This document shows positions 50,839-59,006 of a stretch of 64,000 nucleotides of DNA, one piece after another (the stretch's first letter is position 1; every line of letters begins with the position of its first letter). The notes under the pieces were generated by a model. The model saw nothing but the letters and a program-made list of their open reading frames with translations, had not been told where the DNA came from and ran no database searches. The DNA lies in the NCBI RefSeq assembly GCF_018413465.1, contig NZ_JAHCDK010000002.1, positions 186,001-250,000 on the forward strand, in the 5' to 3' direction. A program made the position numbers and the translations under genes. This DNA comes from Flavobacterium sp. CYK-55 (lineage in GTDB: Bacteria > Bacteroidota > Bacteroidia > Flavobacteriales > Flavobacteriaceae).

Positions 50839-51462
50839 ATGAAAAAACATCTCTTTTTACTGCTCATCTGCGGATGTTTATTCGCCCAGAATAAAACCAA
50901 TTCTATCACTACAAAAGCCAAACTCGAAACCATTACTTTAGGTGGCGGTTGTTATTGGTGCGTAGAAGCTGTGTATGAAAATTTGCGCGGCGTACAAAGT
51001 GTCGTTTCAGGTTTTGCTGGCGGAACTACTGTGAATCCAAGTTATGAAGAAGTTTCTTCAGGACAAACCGGTCATGCCGAATGCGTTCAAATCACCTATG
51101 ATCCGAAGGTTACTTCACTCGACGAAATTTTCAAAGTGTTCTTTAGCGTACATGATCCAACAACGCTCAACCGTCAAGGCGCTGATCATGGAACCCAATA
51201 TCGTTCGGTGATTTTTTATCAAAACCCTCAACAGAAAAAAGCAGCTCAAGACATCATTGGTGCATTACAAAAAGCCAAAGTGTTTGACAAACCCATTGTA
51301 ACGACTATTGAACCAATCAAAAAGTTCTACAAAGCTGAGAATTATCACCAAGATTATTTTGCCAAAAACCCGAATCAGCCTTATTGTCAATTGGTCGTAA
51401 AACCCAAAGTTGAAAAGTTTGAGAAGTTGTTTAAAAGCAAACTAAAACACGAACAAAAATAA
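50839..51462 (+). CDS. msrA: Peptide-methionine (S)-S-oxide reductase, exported
   Basis: MsrA reduces the S-epimer of methionine sulfoxide. The ATG at 50839 gives a 207-residue protein with a signal sequence (MKKHLFLLLICGCLFAQ), which may also be a lipoprotein signal (LICGC). The catalytic motif GGGCYWCVEAVYENLRGV is near residue 35, followed by GFAGG and HDPTTLNRQGADHGTQYRSV. No C-terminal resolving cysteine is evident. Together with msrB it makes a complete envelope methionine-repair pair. An earlier in-frame start inside msrB would destroy the signal peptide. Confidence 0.94.
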   Translation: MKKHLFLLLICGCLFAQNKTNSITTKAKLETITLGGGCYWCVEAVYENLRGVQSVVSGFAGGTTVNPSYEEVSSGQTGHAECVQITYDPKVTSLDEIFKVFFSVHDPTTLNRQGADHGTQYRSVIFYQNPQQKKAAQDIIGALQKAKVFDKPIVTTIEPIKKFYKAENYHQDYFAKNPNQPYCQLVVKPKVEKFEKLFKSKLKHEQK

Positions 51463-51530
51463 GCTCTAGAATTCACAAACAGCTGTTACATAATTTGCGT
51501 TTTGCTGACCAATTCAACAAATTTTGAATT

Positions 51531-52001
51531 ATGAAACATAAAACGCTTGCTTTACTCATCTTTGCTTTTATTGGTTTTTCAGCTTGGGCACAAGACAATT
51601 CCATCCCAAAATACGCTCCAATCGATCTAGAATTACAGCGCCAAATCGAACAAATGGACCAAGCATTTTTCGATGCTTATAACCAATGTGACATGAAAAA
51701 ACAAGAAGCTATTTATGCCGATGACATCGAATTTTTTCACGACAAAGGCGGACTCATGACTTCAAAAAAAGAGCTTCTTGAAGCCACCCGAAAAAACATC
51801 TGCGGAAAAGTAACGCGCATATTGATTCCCGGCTTAATTGAAGTCTACCCAATTCACAACTACGGCGCCGTTGAAATAGGCTTTCATCGGTTTTACAACA
51901 ACCAAGAACCCAATGCCGAGTCAAAACCCAGCAAGTTTATTATAGTTTGGAAAAAAGAAAACGAGCTTTGGCGCATTGCTAAAGTGGTGAGTTTGCATTG
52001 A
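51531..52001 (+). CDS. Exported NTF2-like (SnoaL/DUF4440) protein
   Basis: A 156-residue exported protein (signal ending AWAQ). The mature part is an NTF2-like alpha+beta barrel: a helix LELQRQIEQMDQAFFDAYNQ, then YADDIEFFHDKGGLMTSKKE and the closing FIIVWKKENELWRIAKV. It resembles DUF4440 or SnoaL-like proteins, which bind small molecules or act as isomerases. It keeps no recognisable catalytic pair, so the role is open. It lies 68 bases after msrA without a terminator between and may be co-transcribed. Confidence 0.82.
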   Translation: MKHKTLALLIFAFIGFSAWAQDNSIPKYAPIDLELQRQIEQMDQAFFDAYNQCDMKKQEAIYADDIEFFHDKGGLMTSKKELLEATRKNICGKVTRILIPGLIEVYPIHNYGAVEIGFHRFYNNQEPNAESKPSKFIIVWKKENELWRIAKVVSLH

Positions 52002-52003
52002 GA

Positions 52004-52110
52004 GTTGTGGGTTGTGGGCCTGCCTGCCGGCTGAAACAGGTTGTGGGTGCACAAACTAAACTTCTTAAACTTTTTAAACTTTCTTAAACTTTCTTAAACT
52101 TTCTTAAACT
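52004..52110. repeat. Short tandem and dispersed simple repeats
   Basis: GTTGTGGG occurs at 52004, 52011 and 52040, followed from 52062 by a tandem array of a 10-base unit (TTCTTAAACT), five to six copies with one variant. The array ends one to two bases before the stop of the convergent GNAT gene. It contains no coding frame and no T-run hairpin. Confidence 0.8.
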
Positions 52111-52111
52111 T

Positions 52112-52615
52112 CTAAACTTCTTTCAACACCTTTTCAAAAGCCTTCCGCGCTGAACCGTGAAAATAAACTTCACCGCAATAAGTATAACCCAATCTGTCCA
52201 TGATGCGCAACATCGGCGCATTGTCAAAATTCGTATCTACTTTAATACTCAAAACGCCTTTAGAAATGGCCAAATCTTCAATCATTTCAAAAAGCTTTGT
52301 GGCCAAGCCTTTGCCTTTCGCGGCATCTGAAGTGGCTACCCTGTGAATCACAACATAATCGCCGTTCGTAAGCCAAGTATCGAGTACTTCATAAGCCGGT
52401 TCCACATCAAAAATGATGGCCGCATAAGCCAAAACTTCATCGTTATCCACCAAAACATATGCGTTGCCCAAAGCCAAATCTTGTTCTATACTTTGCGGGT
52501 TCGGATAACCGTTTTGCCATTGCTCACTACCGTCCAAACGGCGGCGTTCAATGGCTTGTTGCAAAATCGTCCATATTTGCGGAACCTCGTCAATCGTGGC
52601 TGTGCGTAAAATCAT
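52112..52615 (-). CDS. GNAT family N-acetyltransferase
   Basis: A 167-residue cytosolic acetyltransferase. The acetyl-CoA-binding motif A is VIHRVATSDAAKGKGLATKL near residues 93-112 (R/Q-x-x-G-x-G/A pattern), followed by SIKVDTNFDNAPMLRIMDRL. The N-terminal ILRTATIDEVPQIWTILQQA is typical of RimI-like or sugar-acetylating members. The substrate is unknown. Its start overlaps the DinB-like gene stop by 4 bases, and it is the second gene of that pair. Confidence 0.9.
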   Translation of the reverse strand: MILRTATIDEVPQIWTILQQAIERRRLDGSEQWQNGYPNPQSIEQDLALGNAYVLVDNDEVLAYAAIIFDVEPAYEVLDTWLTNGDYVVIHRVATSDAAKGKGLATKLFEMIEDLAISKGVLSIKVDTNFDNAPMLRIMDRLGYTYCGEVYFHGSARKAFEKVLKEV

Positions 52616-53094
52616 GGGTGTACAGTTGCGTTTGAAAGTAGTTTTTTAATCAGTGAAATTTGCCCCAAATGATAATACGCATGCTCAATCATTCCATCAA
52701 TATTGCGCTGATACGTTCCGTATTTTTCATCCACAAAAGCAGTATTTAATTGTTCATCAGGCATTTGCTCCACCAATTGTGCAAATGCTTCGCAATCGCG
52801 CCAAAATTTTTCCAAAAAGGCTTCCCATTGCTCTTGAGATTCCATCGGCTGGAAATCAAAACTAAACTTGTCTCTAATCTCGAGCGAACCGCCCAAAAAA
52901 ACCTGCTTAATCCCGGCAATATAATAGTGAATATGCTGCGCCAAAACAGCAATTGTATTCAAATCAGCCATGCGAGCAGTTGCTGTTTTTACATCCAAAC
53001 CTTGCAACTGACGGCTATAATTGGTGTTGGCAATCCAAGTTCCGCTGAGCATCACCTCACGAAATCGATGCGCCAATTGAGTTGATTGATTCAT
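52612..53094 (-). CDS. DinB-like four-helix protein
   Basis: A 160-residue all-helical protein of the DinB/YfiT superfamily. Putative metal-ligand histidines are in VLAQHIHYYI near residue 50 and IEHAYYHLGQI near 140, matching the H...HxxxH triad. Members act as thiol-dependent transferases or metal-dependent hydrolases, but many have no known role. It is upstream of and overlapping the GNAT gene, so the two are one operon. Confidence 0.85.
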   Translation of the reverse strand: MNQSTQLAHRFREVMLSGTWIANTNYSRQLQGLDVKTATARMADLNTIAVLAQHIHYYIAGIKQVFLGGSLEIRDKFSFDFQPMESQEQWEAFLEKFWRDCEAFAQLVEQMPDEQLNTAFVDEKYGTYQRNIDGMIEHAYYHLGQISLIKKLLSNATVHP

Positions 53095-53140
53095 AAACTT
53101 TTTTTAAGCAATTTATAAAAGTTTTCAGTTATTTGAACTT

Positions 53141-53217
53141 GGGCGTGCCCCTACGGGTCGGGCTTTCCGCTTTATTTTGCTCGTACCTCACAAAGATATC
53201 GCTGCTATCCCTCACGC
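53141..53217. repeat. Intergenic dispersed repeat (flavobacterial type)
   Basis: A 77-base GC-richer block in an AT-rich gap, starting GGGCGTGCCCC, with TCGGGCTTTCCGCT in the first half and GATATCGCTGCTATCCCTCAC, split as a second half, at the end. I recall sequences of this type scattered between genes in flavobacterial genomes. It encodes nothing visible and lies between two minus-strand genes. Recollection only; not searched. Confidence 0.6.
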
Positions 53218-53235
53218 AAATCCGTATCTGTAGCA

Positions 53236-54795
53236 TCAAGCGTATAATGCGGCAATCTTGCGCGCGCACCATTCGCCGTCAATCGCTGCCGAAATAATGC
53301 CGCCCGCATAACCGGCACCTTCTCCACACGGATACAAACCTTTAATGGCTACATGCTGCAACGTTTCAGCATCACGCGGAATGCGCACCGGCGATGAAGT
53401 TCTCGATTCAGGCGCATGCAAAATAGCCTCGTTGGTCATATAACCGCGCATGGTTTTGCCAAATTCTGCAAAGCCTTGTCGCATGATTTGGGTTAAAAAG
53501 CCCGGAAACACTTGCCCGAGTTCTACCGAAGTCGTTCCCGGAACATAAGACGTTTTCGGAATATCCGCTGATAATTTATGTTGGGTAAAATCAACCATAC
53601 GCTGCGCCGGAACTTTTTGAGTTTTTCCAGCCATGTGCCAAGCGCGTTGCTCTATCTCTTTTTGAAATTCCATACCGGCCAGCGGACCAAATTTCTGAAA
53701 AGGCTTAAAATCTTCTAACTTCAACTCGACCACAATCCCTGAATTGGCCGTAGCCTGATCGCGCTTAGATGGCGACCATCCGTTGGTAACCACCTCGCCC
53801 GGGCTCGTAGCACAAGGCGCAATCACACCGCCCGGACACATACAAAACGAATACATCCCGCGACCGTTGACTTGCTTGACAATACTGTACGGAGCCGGTG
53901 GTAAATATTCACCTCGCTGGGCACAACTGTACTGAATTTGGTCAATCAGATTTTGCGGATGTTCCGCGCGAACGCCTAAAGCAAAAGGTTTGGCCTCAAT
54001 GAGAATTTGTTTGCGGTGCAAGAGTTCAAAAATATCGCGTGCCGAATGTCCGGTGGCTAAAATAATATGTTCGGCCTCAATGGTTTTTCCGTCATGTGTT
54101 ATGACACCGCGCACACTTTGACTTTTAATCATGATATCGGCAACGCGTGTTTCAAACAAAACCACACCACCGCTGGCGATGATTTGTTCGCGCATGTCTT
54201 GAATAATCTGCGGCAATTTGTTGGTGCCAATATGCGGATGCGCATCGACCAAAATATCGGGCGAAGCGCCAAATCCGACGAGTAATTCTAAAATTCGATT
54301 TACATCACCGCGCTTTTTAGAACGCGTATAGAGCTTTCCGTCAGAATAGGTTCCGGCGCCGCCTTCGCCAAAACAATAATTGGAATCTTCGTTTACTAAA
54401 TGATCGCGATTGATGGCTTTAAGGTCACGACGACGGCCGCGTACATCTTTTCCGCGCTCAATAACGATGGGCTTTAATCCCAATTCGATGAGTTGTAGAG
54501 CCGCAAATAATCCGGCTGGGCCTGCACCTACTACGATTACTTCACGCGCGTTTTGCACATTCGGATAATTGGGCAGGGAAACAGCATCGCTGGTAACAGA
54601 TTCGCCTTGAAAAAAAACCAAAACTTTAAGGTTGATTTTTATGGCTCGCTGACGCGCATCAATCGAACGTTTTACCACCACTACCTTTTGGATTTCTGGC
54701 ACCGAAACTTGTAGCAATTGAGCCACATATTTCTGTAGCTGTTGTTCATGTGCAGCTATTTCTGGTGAAGCCTGTAGTTTTAATTCGCGTGGCAT
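53236..54795 (-). CDS. FAD-dependent oxidoreductase (BaiN/HI0933-like dehydrogenase)
   Basis: A 519-residue flavoprotein from the ATG at 54795; a TTG six codons upstream lies inside the promoter box. Residues 1-80 are a small N-terminal domain. The FAD-binding Rossmann motif VVGAGPAGLFAALQLIELG is near residue 88, with the ribose-binding glutamate in VIERGKD. Further motifs are NYCFGEGGAGTYSDGK, a late ILATGHSARD and the C-terminal PCGEGAGYAGGIISAA that closes the FAD site. It resembles large cytosolic dehydrogenases of the HI0933 or GidA-like class. The substrate is unknown. It is monocistronic. Confidence 0.88.
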   Translation of the reverse strand: MPRELKLQASPEIAAHEQQLQKYVAQLLQVSVPEIQKVVVVKRSIDARQRAIKINLKVLVFFQGESVTSDAVSLPNYPNVQNAREVIVVGAGPAGLFAALQLIELGLKPIVIERGKDVRGRRRDLKAINRDHLVNEDSNYCFGEGGAGTYSDGKLYTRSKKRGDVNRILELLVGFGASPDILVDAHPHIGTNKLPQIIQDMREQIIASGGVVLFETRVADIMIKSQSVRGVITHDGKTIEAEHIILATGHSARDIFELLHRKQILIEAKPFALGVRAEHPQNLIDQIQYSCAQRGEYLPPAPYSIVKQVNGRGMYSFCMCPGGVIAPCATSPGEVVTNGWSPSKRDQATANSGIVVELKLEDFKPFQKFGPLAGMEFQKEIEQRAWHMAGKTQKVPAQRMVDFTQHKLSADIPKTSYVPGTTSVELGQVFPGFLTQIMRQGFAEFGKTMRGYMTNEAILHAPESRTSSPVRIPRDAETLQHVAIKGLYPCGEGAGYAGGIISAAIDGEWCARKIAALYA

Positions 54796-54810
54796 GGGTA
54801 ACTTTTTGCG

Positions 54811-54818
54811 CAAAAATA
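54811..54818 (-). promoter_or_regulatory. TAnnTTTG -7 box for the flavoprotein
   Basis: TATTTTTG on the minus strand, 15 bases before the ATG at 54795. It overlaps the alternative TTG and so favours the later start. Confidence 0.45.
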
Positions 54819-54842
54819 CTCAATTGAATTATGTATCAATAA

Positions 54843-54870
54843 AAAAGGTTCAGCTTTCGCCAAACCTTTT
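54843..54870 (-). terminator. Intrinsic terminator for the T9SS substrate gene
   Basis: On the minus strand a 12-bp stem (AAAAGGTTTGGC with GCTGAACCTTTT, two wobbles) closes on a GAAA tetraloop and ends in six T. Confidence 0.82.
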
Positions 54871-54889
54871 CATTTATTTATTTGAAGTA

Positions 54890-56419
54890 TTAATTTTTAA
54901 CAAACTTGTAATTTTCAACCTGCTGACTCATGTTTACTTTTACAAAATAAACACCGCTTTGCAAATCGGCTACTGAAATACTTGTTAATGATTCAGCTGG
55001 CTTGATTGATTTTACCAGAGTTCCATTGACTGAATAAATATCAATAGTCTTGATTGAATCAGTAGTCATGTTTTGAATATTTAAAACTGTGGTGGCCGGG
55101 TTAGGGAATACTTTAACCGATTCACCTCTAACCGCAATTGCATGAACACCCAGCGCTACAGCATTCTCTAAAAAGTCTGGCGTTCCGTTAGCATTGGTAT
55201 CATCATTGGCCGGGTTTCCATCATGGTTATAATCTTCAAGGAAAGTCAACACACTGTCGCCATCGTCATCATTGTCAAGATAATTCGGAATACCGTCTGA
55301 ATCAGAATCTAAAACTGTAGTTGGATTTGAAGTTGTTTGATTTCTGTTGAACACATATTCAACATTGGTCAAAATCAAATCTCCATCGTCATCATTGTCA
55401 TTGTAATTCGGAAGGCCATCAAAATCAGTATCGTCATTGGCTAAATTAGTGTCGGTATTGATATCTTCAAGGTCTGTAGAAACTCCGTCATTATCTGCAT
55501 CAACAGCACAATCAATAACGCTTAGGTTGACGGCTTTGATCAATCCGTTTCCTGCCACATAAAGGGTTTCAGGATTAGACACATTGATATATGAACTTGA
55601 AACGATTGGATTAGTTCCGGTTTGCGCATCGGCTAATGAGTGATAAAAAACAACAGGCACTTGAGCATCGCCAAATATATCAGCAGTAGCTACCGATAAA
55701 TCAAAAGTTTGCAAACCATCGGTATCGTCATCACAACGCACAAAAGAATAATTGGCAAAATAGCCCGGACGATAAAAACGCCAAGCTTCTTGAGTTGCCG
55801 TCCAATTTCCGGTATTTCTACCCGGAGGTGTAATAGCTTGGGTTCCGTCAAGATTGATTAAACCAACAACACCATTTCCGGAGTTCCATGAAGTACAAGA
55901 TGCTCTTTGTATTAATTGAACGTCGATTACATTGGTGGTTTCGCTCAAAATCATTTGAAATGAACTAATGGCATTGATACCACAGCTAAAGTGAGGCTGA
56001 TTGTTAAAATAAACAACAAATTTTCTGTATGGTGCAGTTCCGTAACTTCCGTAGGTTAATGAACCTGTACCTGTGTTGTTGTATAAATCTTCGTAACATC
56101 CTAAAATTGAATTTTTTACAGCAAAACTTGTATTGGGAATTGGATATGAAATTTGCCAAGGTGAATTATTACCTGCCGGAGTTCCGAAATAGATATAACC
56201 ATTAGTACTGATGCGTACTGAAGAATATGTAACTCCGTAAAAATCAAAACTAAAAGGCAACTGGATAGATTCTGAATATAAATCATCCATTGTTGTTAAT
56301 GATGCCAGTGTTCCTGAAAATGGTTGAAACGGTATAGGTGTTACCGAATAATTTGATTGTGCATTTCCTTTAAAAAAGAATAAAGAAAAAACAAATAAAA
56401 GAATGTAGTTTTGTTTCAT
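54890..56419 (-). CDS. T9SS type A surface protein with calcium-binding thrombospondin type 3 repeats
   Basis: A 509-residue secreted protein. After the signal peptide (about 1-20), residues about 25-220 form a nidogen-like/jelly-roll domain (FSFDFYGVTYSSVRISTNGY, IYFG). Residues about 225-300 carry CDDDTDGLQTFDLSVATADI. Then come acidic D-x-D-x-D-G repeats (DADNDGVSTDLEDINTD, DTDFDGLPNYNDNDDDGD, DSDSDGIPNYLDNDDDGDS, NANGTPDFLEN), the thrombospondin type 3 pattern that binds calcium. The last 75 residues are a type A sorting domain (VFPNPATTVLNI, YSVNGTLV, LQSGVYFVKV, KFVKN). Probably a calcium-stabilised adhesin. Confidence 0.9.
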   Translation of the reverse strand: MKQNYILLFVFSLFFFKGNAQSNYSVTPIPFQPFSGTLASLTTMDDLYSESIQLPFSFDFYGVTYSSVRISTNGYIYFGTPAGNNSPWQISYPIPNTSFAVKNSILGCYEDLYNNTGTGSLTYGSYGTAPYRKFVVYFNNQPHFSCGINAISSFQMILSETTNVIDVQLIQRASCTSWNSGNGVVGLINLDGTQAITPPGRNTGNWTATQEAWRFYRPGYFANYSFVRCDDDTDGLQTFDLSVATADIFGDAQVPVVFYHSLADAQTGTNPIVSSSYINVSNPETLYVAGNGLIKAVNLSVIDCAVDADNDGVSTDLEDINTDTNLANDDTDFDGLPNYNDNDDDGDLILTNVEYVFNRNQTTSNPTTVLDSDSDGIPNYLDNDDDGDSVLTFLEDYNHDGNPANDDTNANGTPDFLENAVALGVHAIAVRGESVKVFPNPATTVLNIQNMTTDSIKTIDIYSVNGTLVKSIKPAESLTSISVADLQSGVYFVKVNMSQQVENYKFVKN

Positions 56420-56450
56420 AGCTTTTTACATTTTTATTGTTGAATAGTAA

Positions 56451-56458
56451 CAAATGTA
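56451..56458 (-). promoter_or_regulatory. TAnnTTTG -7 box for the T9SS substrate
   Basis: TACATTTG on the minus strand, 31 bases before the ATG at 56419. Confidence 0.5.
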
Positions 56459-56485
56459 TAATATTTATCTAAAGATTAAGCCTTT

Positions 56486-56719
56486 ATGCGAAAAATAAAA
56501 CTGATCTGGGATTTTAGAGGCATTGGTGCTGAAAAAACAGCCGAGCACCATGAAATTCACCTCAAAGAATACATCAAAGCCGAAGATTTATCTATAAATA
56601 TTACCGGTTTTGAAATTAAAAATGAACTACACGCTATTGCCTATATGGTTGTTGAAGAAGCCGATATGATTTCAGTACGCGATGCTTTGCGTCCACATCG
56701 AGGCGAAGTGTATTCTTAA
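56486..56719 (+). CDS. Small conserved protein of unknown function
   Basis: A 77-residue cytosolic protein I cannot assign. It starts RKIKLIWDFRGIGAEKTAEH, and has two conserved-looking histidines (HHEIHLKEY) and a C-terminal strand-helix VVEEADMISVRDALRPHRGE, suggesting a ferredoxin-like small alpha+beta fold. I recall very similar sequences in other flavobacteria. Its stop lies 4 bases before the stop of the convergent recQ. No -7 box is clear upstream. Confidence 0.75.
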   Translation: MRKIKLIWDFRGIGAEKTAEHHEIHLKEYIKAEDLSINITGFEIKNELHAIAYMVVEEADMISVRDALRPHRGEVYS

Positions 56720-56723
56720 GTTT

Positions 56724-58919
56724 TTAATTGGCCACTTCACTGATGAATTTAATACGCATTAAACGCAATTCGTCAATATCATACGCTCCGTCAAATTCGC
56801 GTAAAGCGTCTTCAATTCGGTCCGTTTCAGATTCCATAAAATACTCGTGAATTTCTTCTTGCTGATCTTCATCCAGAAATTCATCAACCCAATAAGTAAT
56901 GTTGAGTTTGGTGCCTGAATAGACAATTTGCTCCATTTCTTTGAGCAGAGCATCCATGCTCAAACCTTTTGATGAAGCAATGTCATCAAGCGGAAGTTTG
57001 CGATCGATATTCTGAATAATATATAGCTTGTTGGCCGAATTGGCTCCAGTAGAACGTACAACTAAATCATCCGGACGAATAATATCGTTTTCAGTAACAT
57101 AACGACTGATAAGCTCAACGAAGTCTTTTCCATACTTTTTGGCTTTGCCCTCACCTACTCCATGTGTATTGGTAAGTTCATCAATATTGATTGGATATTT
57201 AAGAGCCATATCTTCAAGCGATGGATCCTGAAAAACCACAAACGGCGGAACTCCCAATCGTTTGGCTACTTTTTTGCGCAAATCGCGCAACATGTCCATC
57301 AGTGCTTCATCGGCGGCACCAGAGCCTTTACCTGCCACTACAATTGACTCGTCTTCAAGATCATTGTAATCGTGGTCTTCGGTCATCATAAACGATTGCG
57401 GGTTTTGCAAAAAGTCCAATCCTTTGTCGGTGATTTTTAAAATTCCATAGGTTTCAATGTCTTTGCTCAAAAGACCTTCAACCAACACTTGACGAATGAG
57501 CGCCATCCAATGACGTTCTTCAAAATCACTTCCTGAACCGAAGAAATGCTGCGTATCAGTTTTATGCGCATTGATCACGGCATTCACGCGACCAATCAAG
57601 GTAAATACAATTTCTTTAGATTTATATAAATGCTTGGTATCACGCACTACTTGAAGCAATTTGACCACTTGATCTTGGGCTTCTTTTTTGTTTTTTGGGT
57701 GGCGAACATTGTCATCCATATCAGCGCCTTCGCCGGTTTCGCTGTCAAATTCTTCCCCAAAATAATGCAATAAAAATTTGCGCCTAGAAATAGAAGTTTC
57801 GGCATAGGCGACCACTTCTTGCAACAGCGCAAAACCAATTTCTTGCTCAGCTACGGGTTTGCCCGACATAAACTTCTCGAGTTTCTCAACATCTTTATAA
57901 GAGTAATAGGCCAAACAATGACCTTCGCCCCCATCACGTCCGGCTCGACCGGTTTCTTGATAATAACTTTCAAGCGATTTGGGAATATCGTGGTGAATTA
58001 CAAAACGCACATCGGGTTTGTCAATGCCCATTCCGAAAGCAATAGTTGCCACTACAACATCTACTTCTTCCATCAAAAACATATCTTGATGTTTCGCTCG
58101 TGTTTTGGCATCTAATCCGGCGTGATACGGAACCGCACTGATTCCGTTTACTTGAAGAACTTCGGCAATTGATTCAACTTTTTTGCGACTCAAACAATAA
58201 ATGATGCCTGATTTTCCTTTTTGTTGTTTGATAAAACGAATAATATCCGTCTCAACACTTTTGCTTTTCGGACGTACTTCGTAATATAAATTCGGACGAT
58301 TAAACGATGCTTTAAAAGTAACAGCATCGGTCATATCCAGGTTTTTGAGAATATCTTCTTGAACTTTAGGTGTTGCGGTAGCCGTTAAGCCAATAATTGG
58401 AATTTGCCCCAATTGTCGAATAATATGTCTGAGATTTCTGTATTCCGGACGAAAATCATGTCCCCACTCAGAAATACAGTGCGCTTCGTCAATGGCTACA
58501 AATGAAATAGGCACTGATTTGAGAAAAGCAACGTATTCTTCTTTGGTAAGTGATTCAGGAGCAACATACAACAATTTAGTCATACCGCTGCTGATGTCTT
58601 TTTTAACCTGATTGATTTCGGTTTTAGTAAGTGATGAATTCAAAACGTGAGCAACTCCATTTTCGGCTGAAACACCTCTGATAGCGTCCACCTGATTTTT
58701 CATCAAGGCAATCAAGGGAGAAACCACGATAGCTGTCCCCTCTTGAACCAAAGCTGGCAATTGGTAGCACAACGATTTACCACCACCGGTAGGCATAATC
58801 ACAAAAGTGTTTTGCTTGGCTAGGATACTTTTGATAACAGGCTCTTGTAAACCTTTAAATTGATTGAAACCAAAGTACTTTTTGAGTTCTTTGTGTATGT
58901 CAATTTCGTTTGAATTCAT
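56724..58919 (-). CDS. recQ: ATP-dependent DNA helicase RecQ, zinc-site cysteines absent
   Basis: A 731-residue 3'-5' DNA helicase for recombination and fork repair. The core has Walker A PTGGGKSLCYQLPAL near residue 45, DEAH in IDEAHCISEWGHDFRPEYR near 140, motif IV-VI elements including VVATIAFGMGIDKPDVRF and QETGRAGRDGG near 330. The RecQ-C-terminal (RQC) domain is recognisable, but SRRKFLLHYFGEEF is followed by DSETGEGADMDDN where other RecQ proteins have the four zinc cysteines; none remain. A winged helix, an HRDC domain (about 540-610) and a long C-terminal extension follow. It is divergent from kdsD. Confidence 0.95.
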   Translation of the reverse strand: MNSNEIDIHKELKKYFGFNQFKGLQEPVIKSILAKQNTFVIMPTGGGKSLCYQLPALVQEGTAIVVSPLIALMKNQVDAIRGVSAENGVAHVLNSSLTKTEINQVKKDISSGMTKLLYVAPESLTKEEYVAFLKSVPISFVAIDEAHCISEWGHDFRPEYRNLRHIIRQLGQIPIIGLTATATPKVQEDILKNLDMTDAVTFKASFNRPNLYYEVRPKSKSVETDIIRFIKQQKGKSGIIYCLSRKKVESIAEVLQVNGISAVPYHAGLDAKTRAKHQDMFLMEEVDVVVATIAFGMGIDKPDVRFVIHHDIPKSLESYYQETGRAGRDGGEGHCLAYYSYKDVEKLEKFMSGKPVAEQEIGFALLQEVVAYAETSISRRKFLLHYFGEEFDSETGEGADMDDNVRHPKNKKEAQDQVVKLLQVVRDTKHLYKSKEIVFTLIGRVNAVINAHKTDTQHFFGSGSDFEERHWMALIRQVLVEGLLSKDIETYGILKITDKGLDFLQNPQSFMMTEDHDYNDLEDESIVVAGKGSGAADEALMDMLRDLRKKVAKRLGVPPFVVFQDPSLEDMALKYPINIDELTNTHGVGEGKAKKYGKDFVELISRYVTENDIIRPDDLVVRSTGANSANKLYIIQNIDRKLPLDDIASSKGLSMDALLKEMEQIVYSGTKLNITYWVDEFLDEDQQEEIHEYFMESETDRIEDALREFDGAYDIDELRLMRIKFISEVAN

Positions 58920-58943
58920 GCTCTTTATTAATGGTAATTTGTA

Positions 58944-58951
58944 TAAATTTG
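58944..58951 (+). promoter_or_regulatory. TAnnTTTG -7 box for the kdsD operon
   Basis: TAAATTTG, 55 bases upstream of the TTG start, in the divergent gap with recQ. No other strong element is visible. Confidence 0.45.
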
Positions 58952-59006
58952 CGACACATAAAAGTACAACTTTTTTTATTCGTACAAAATTTTATAAAAC
59001 TCTGTT

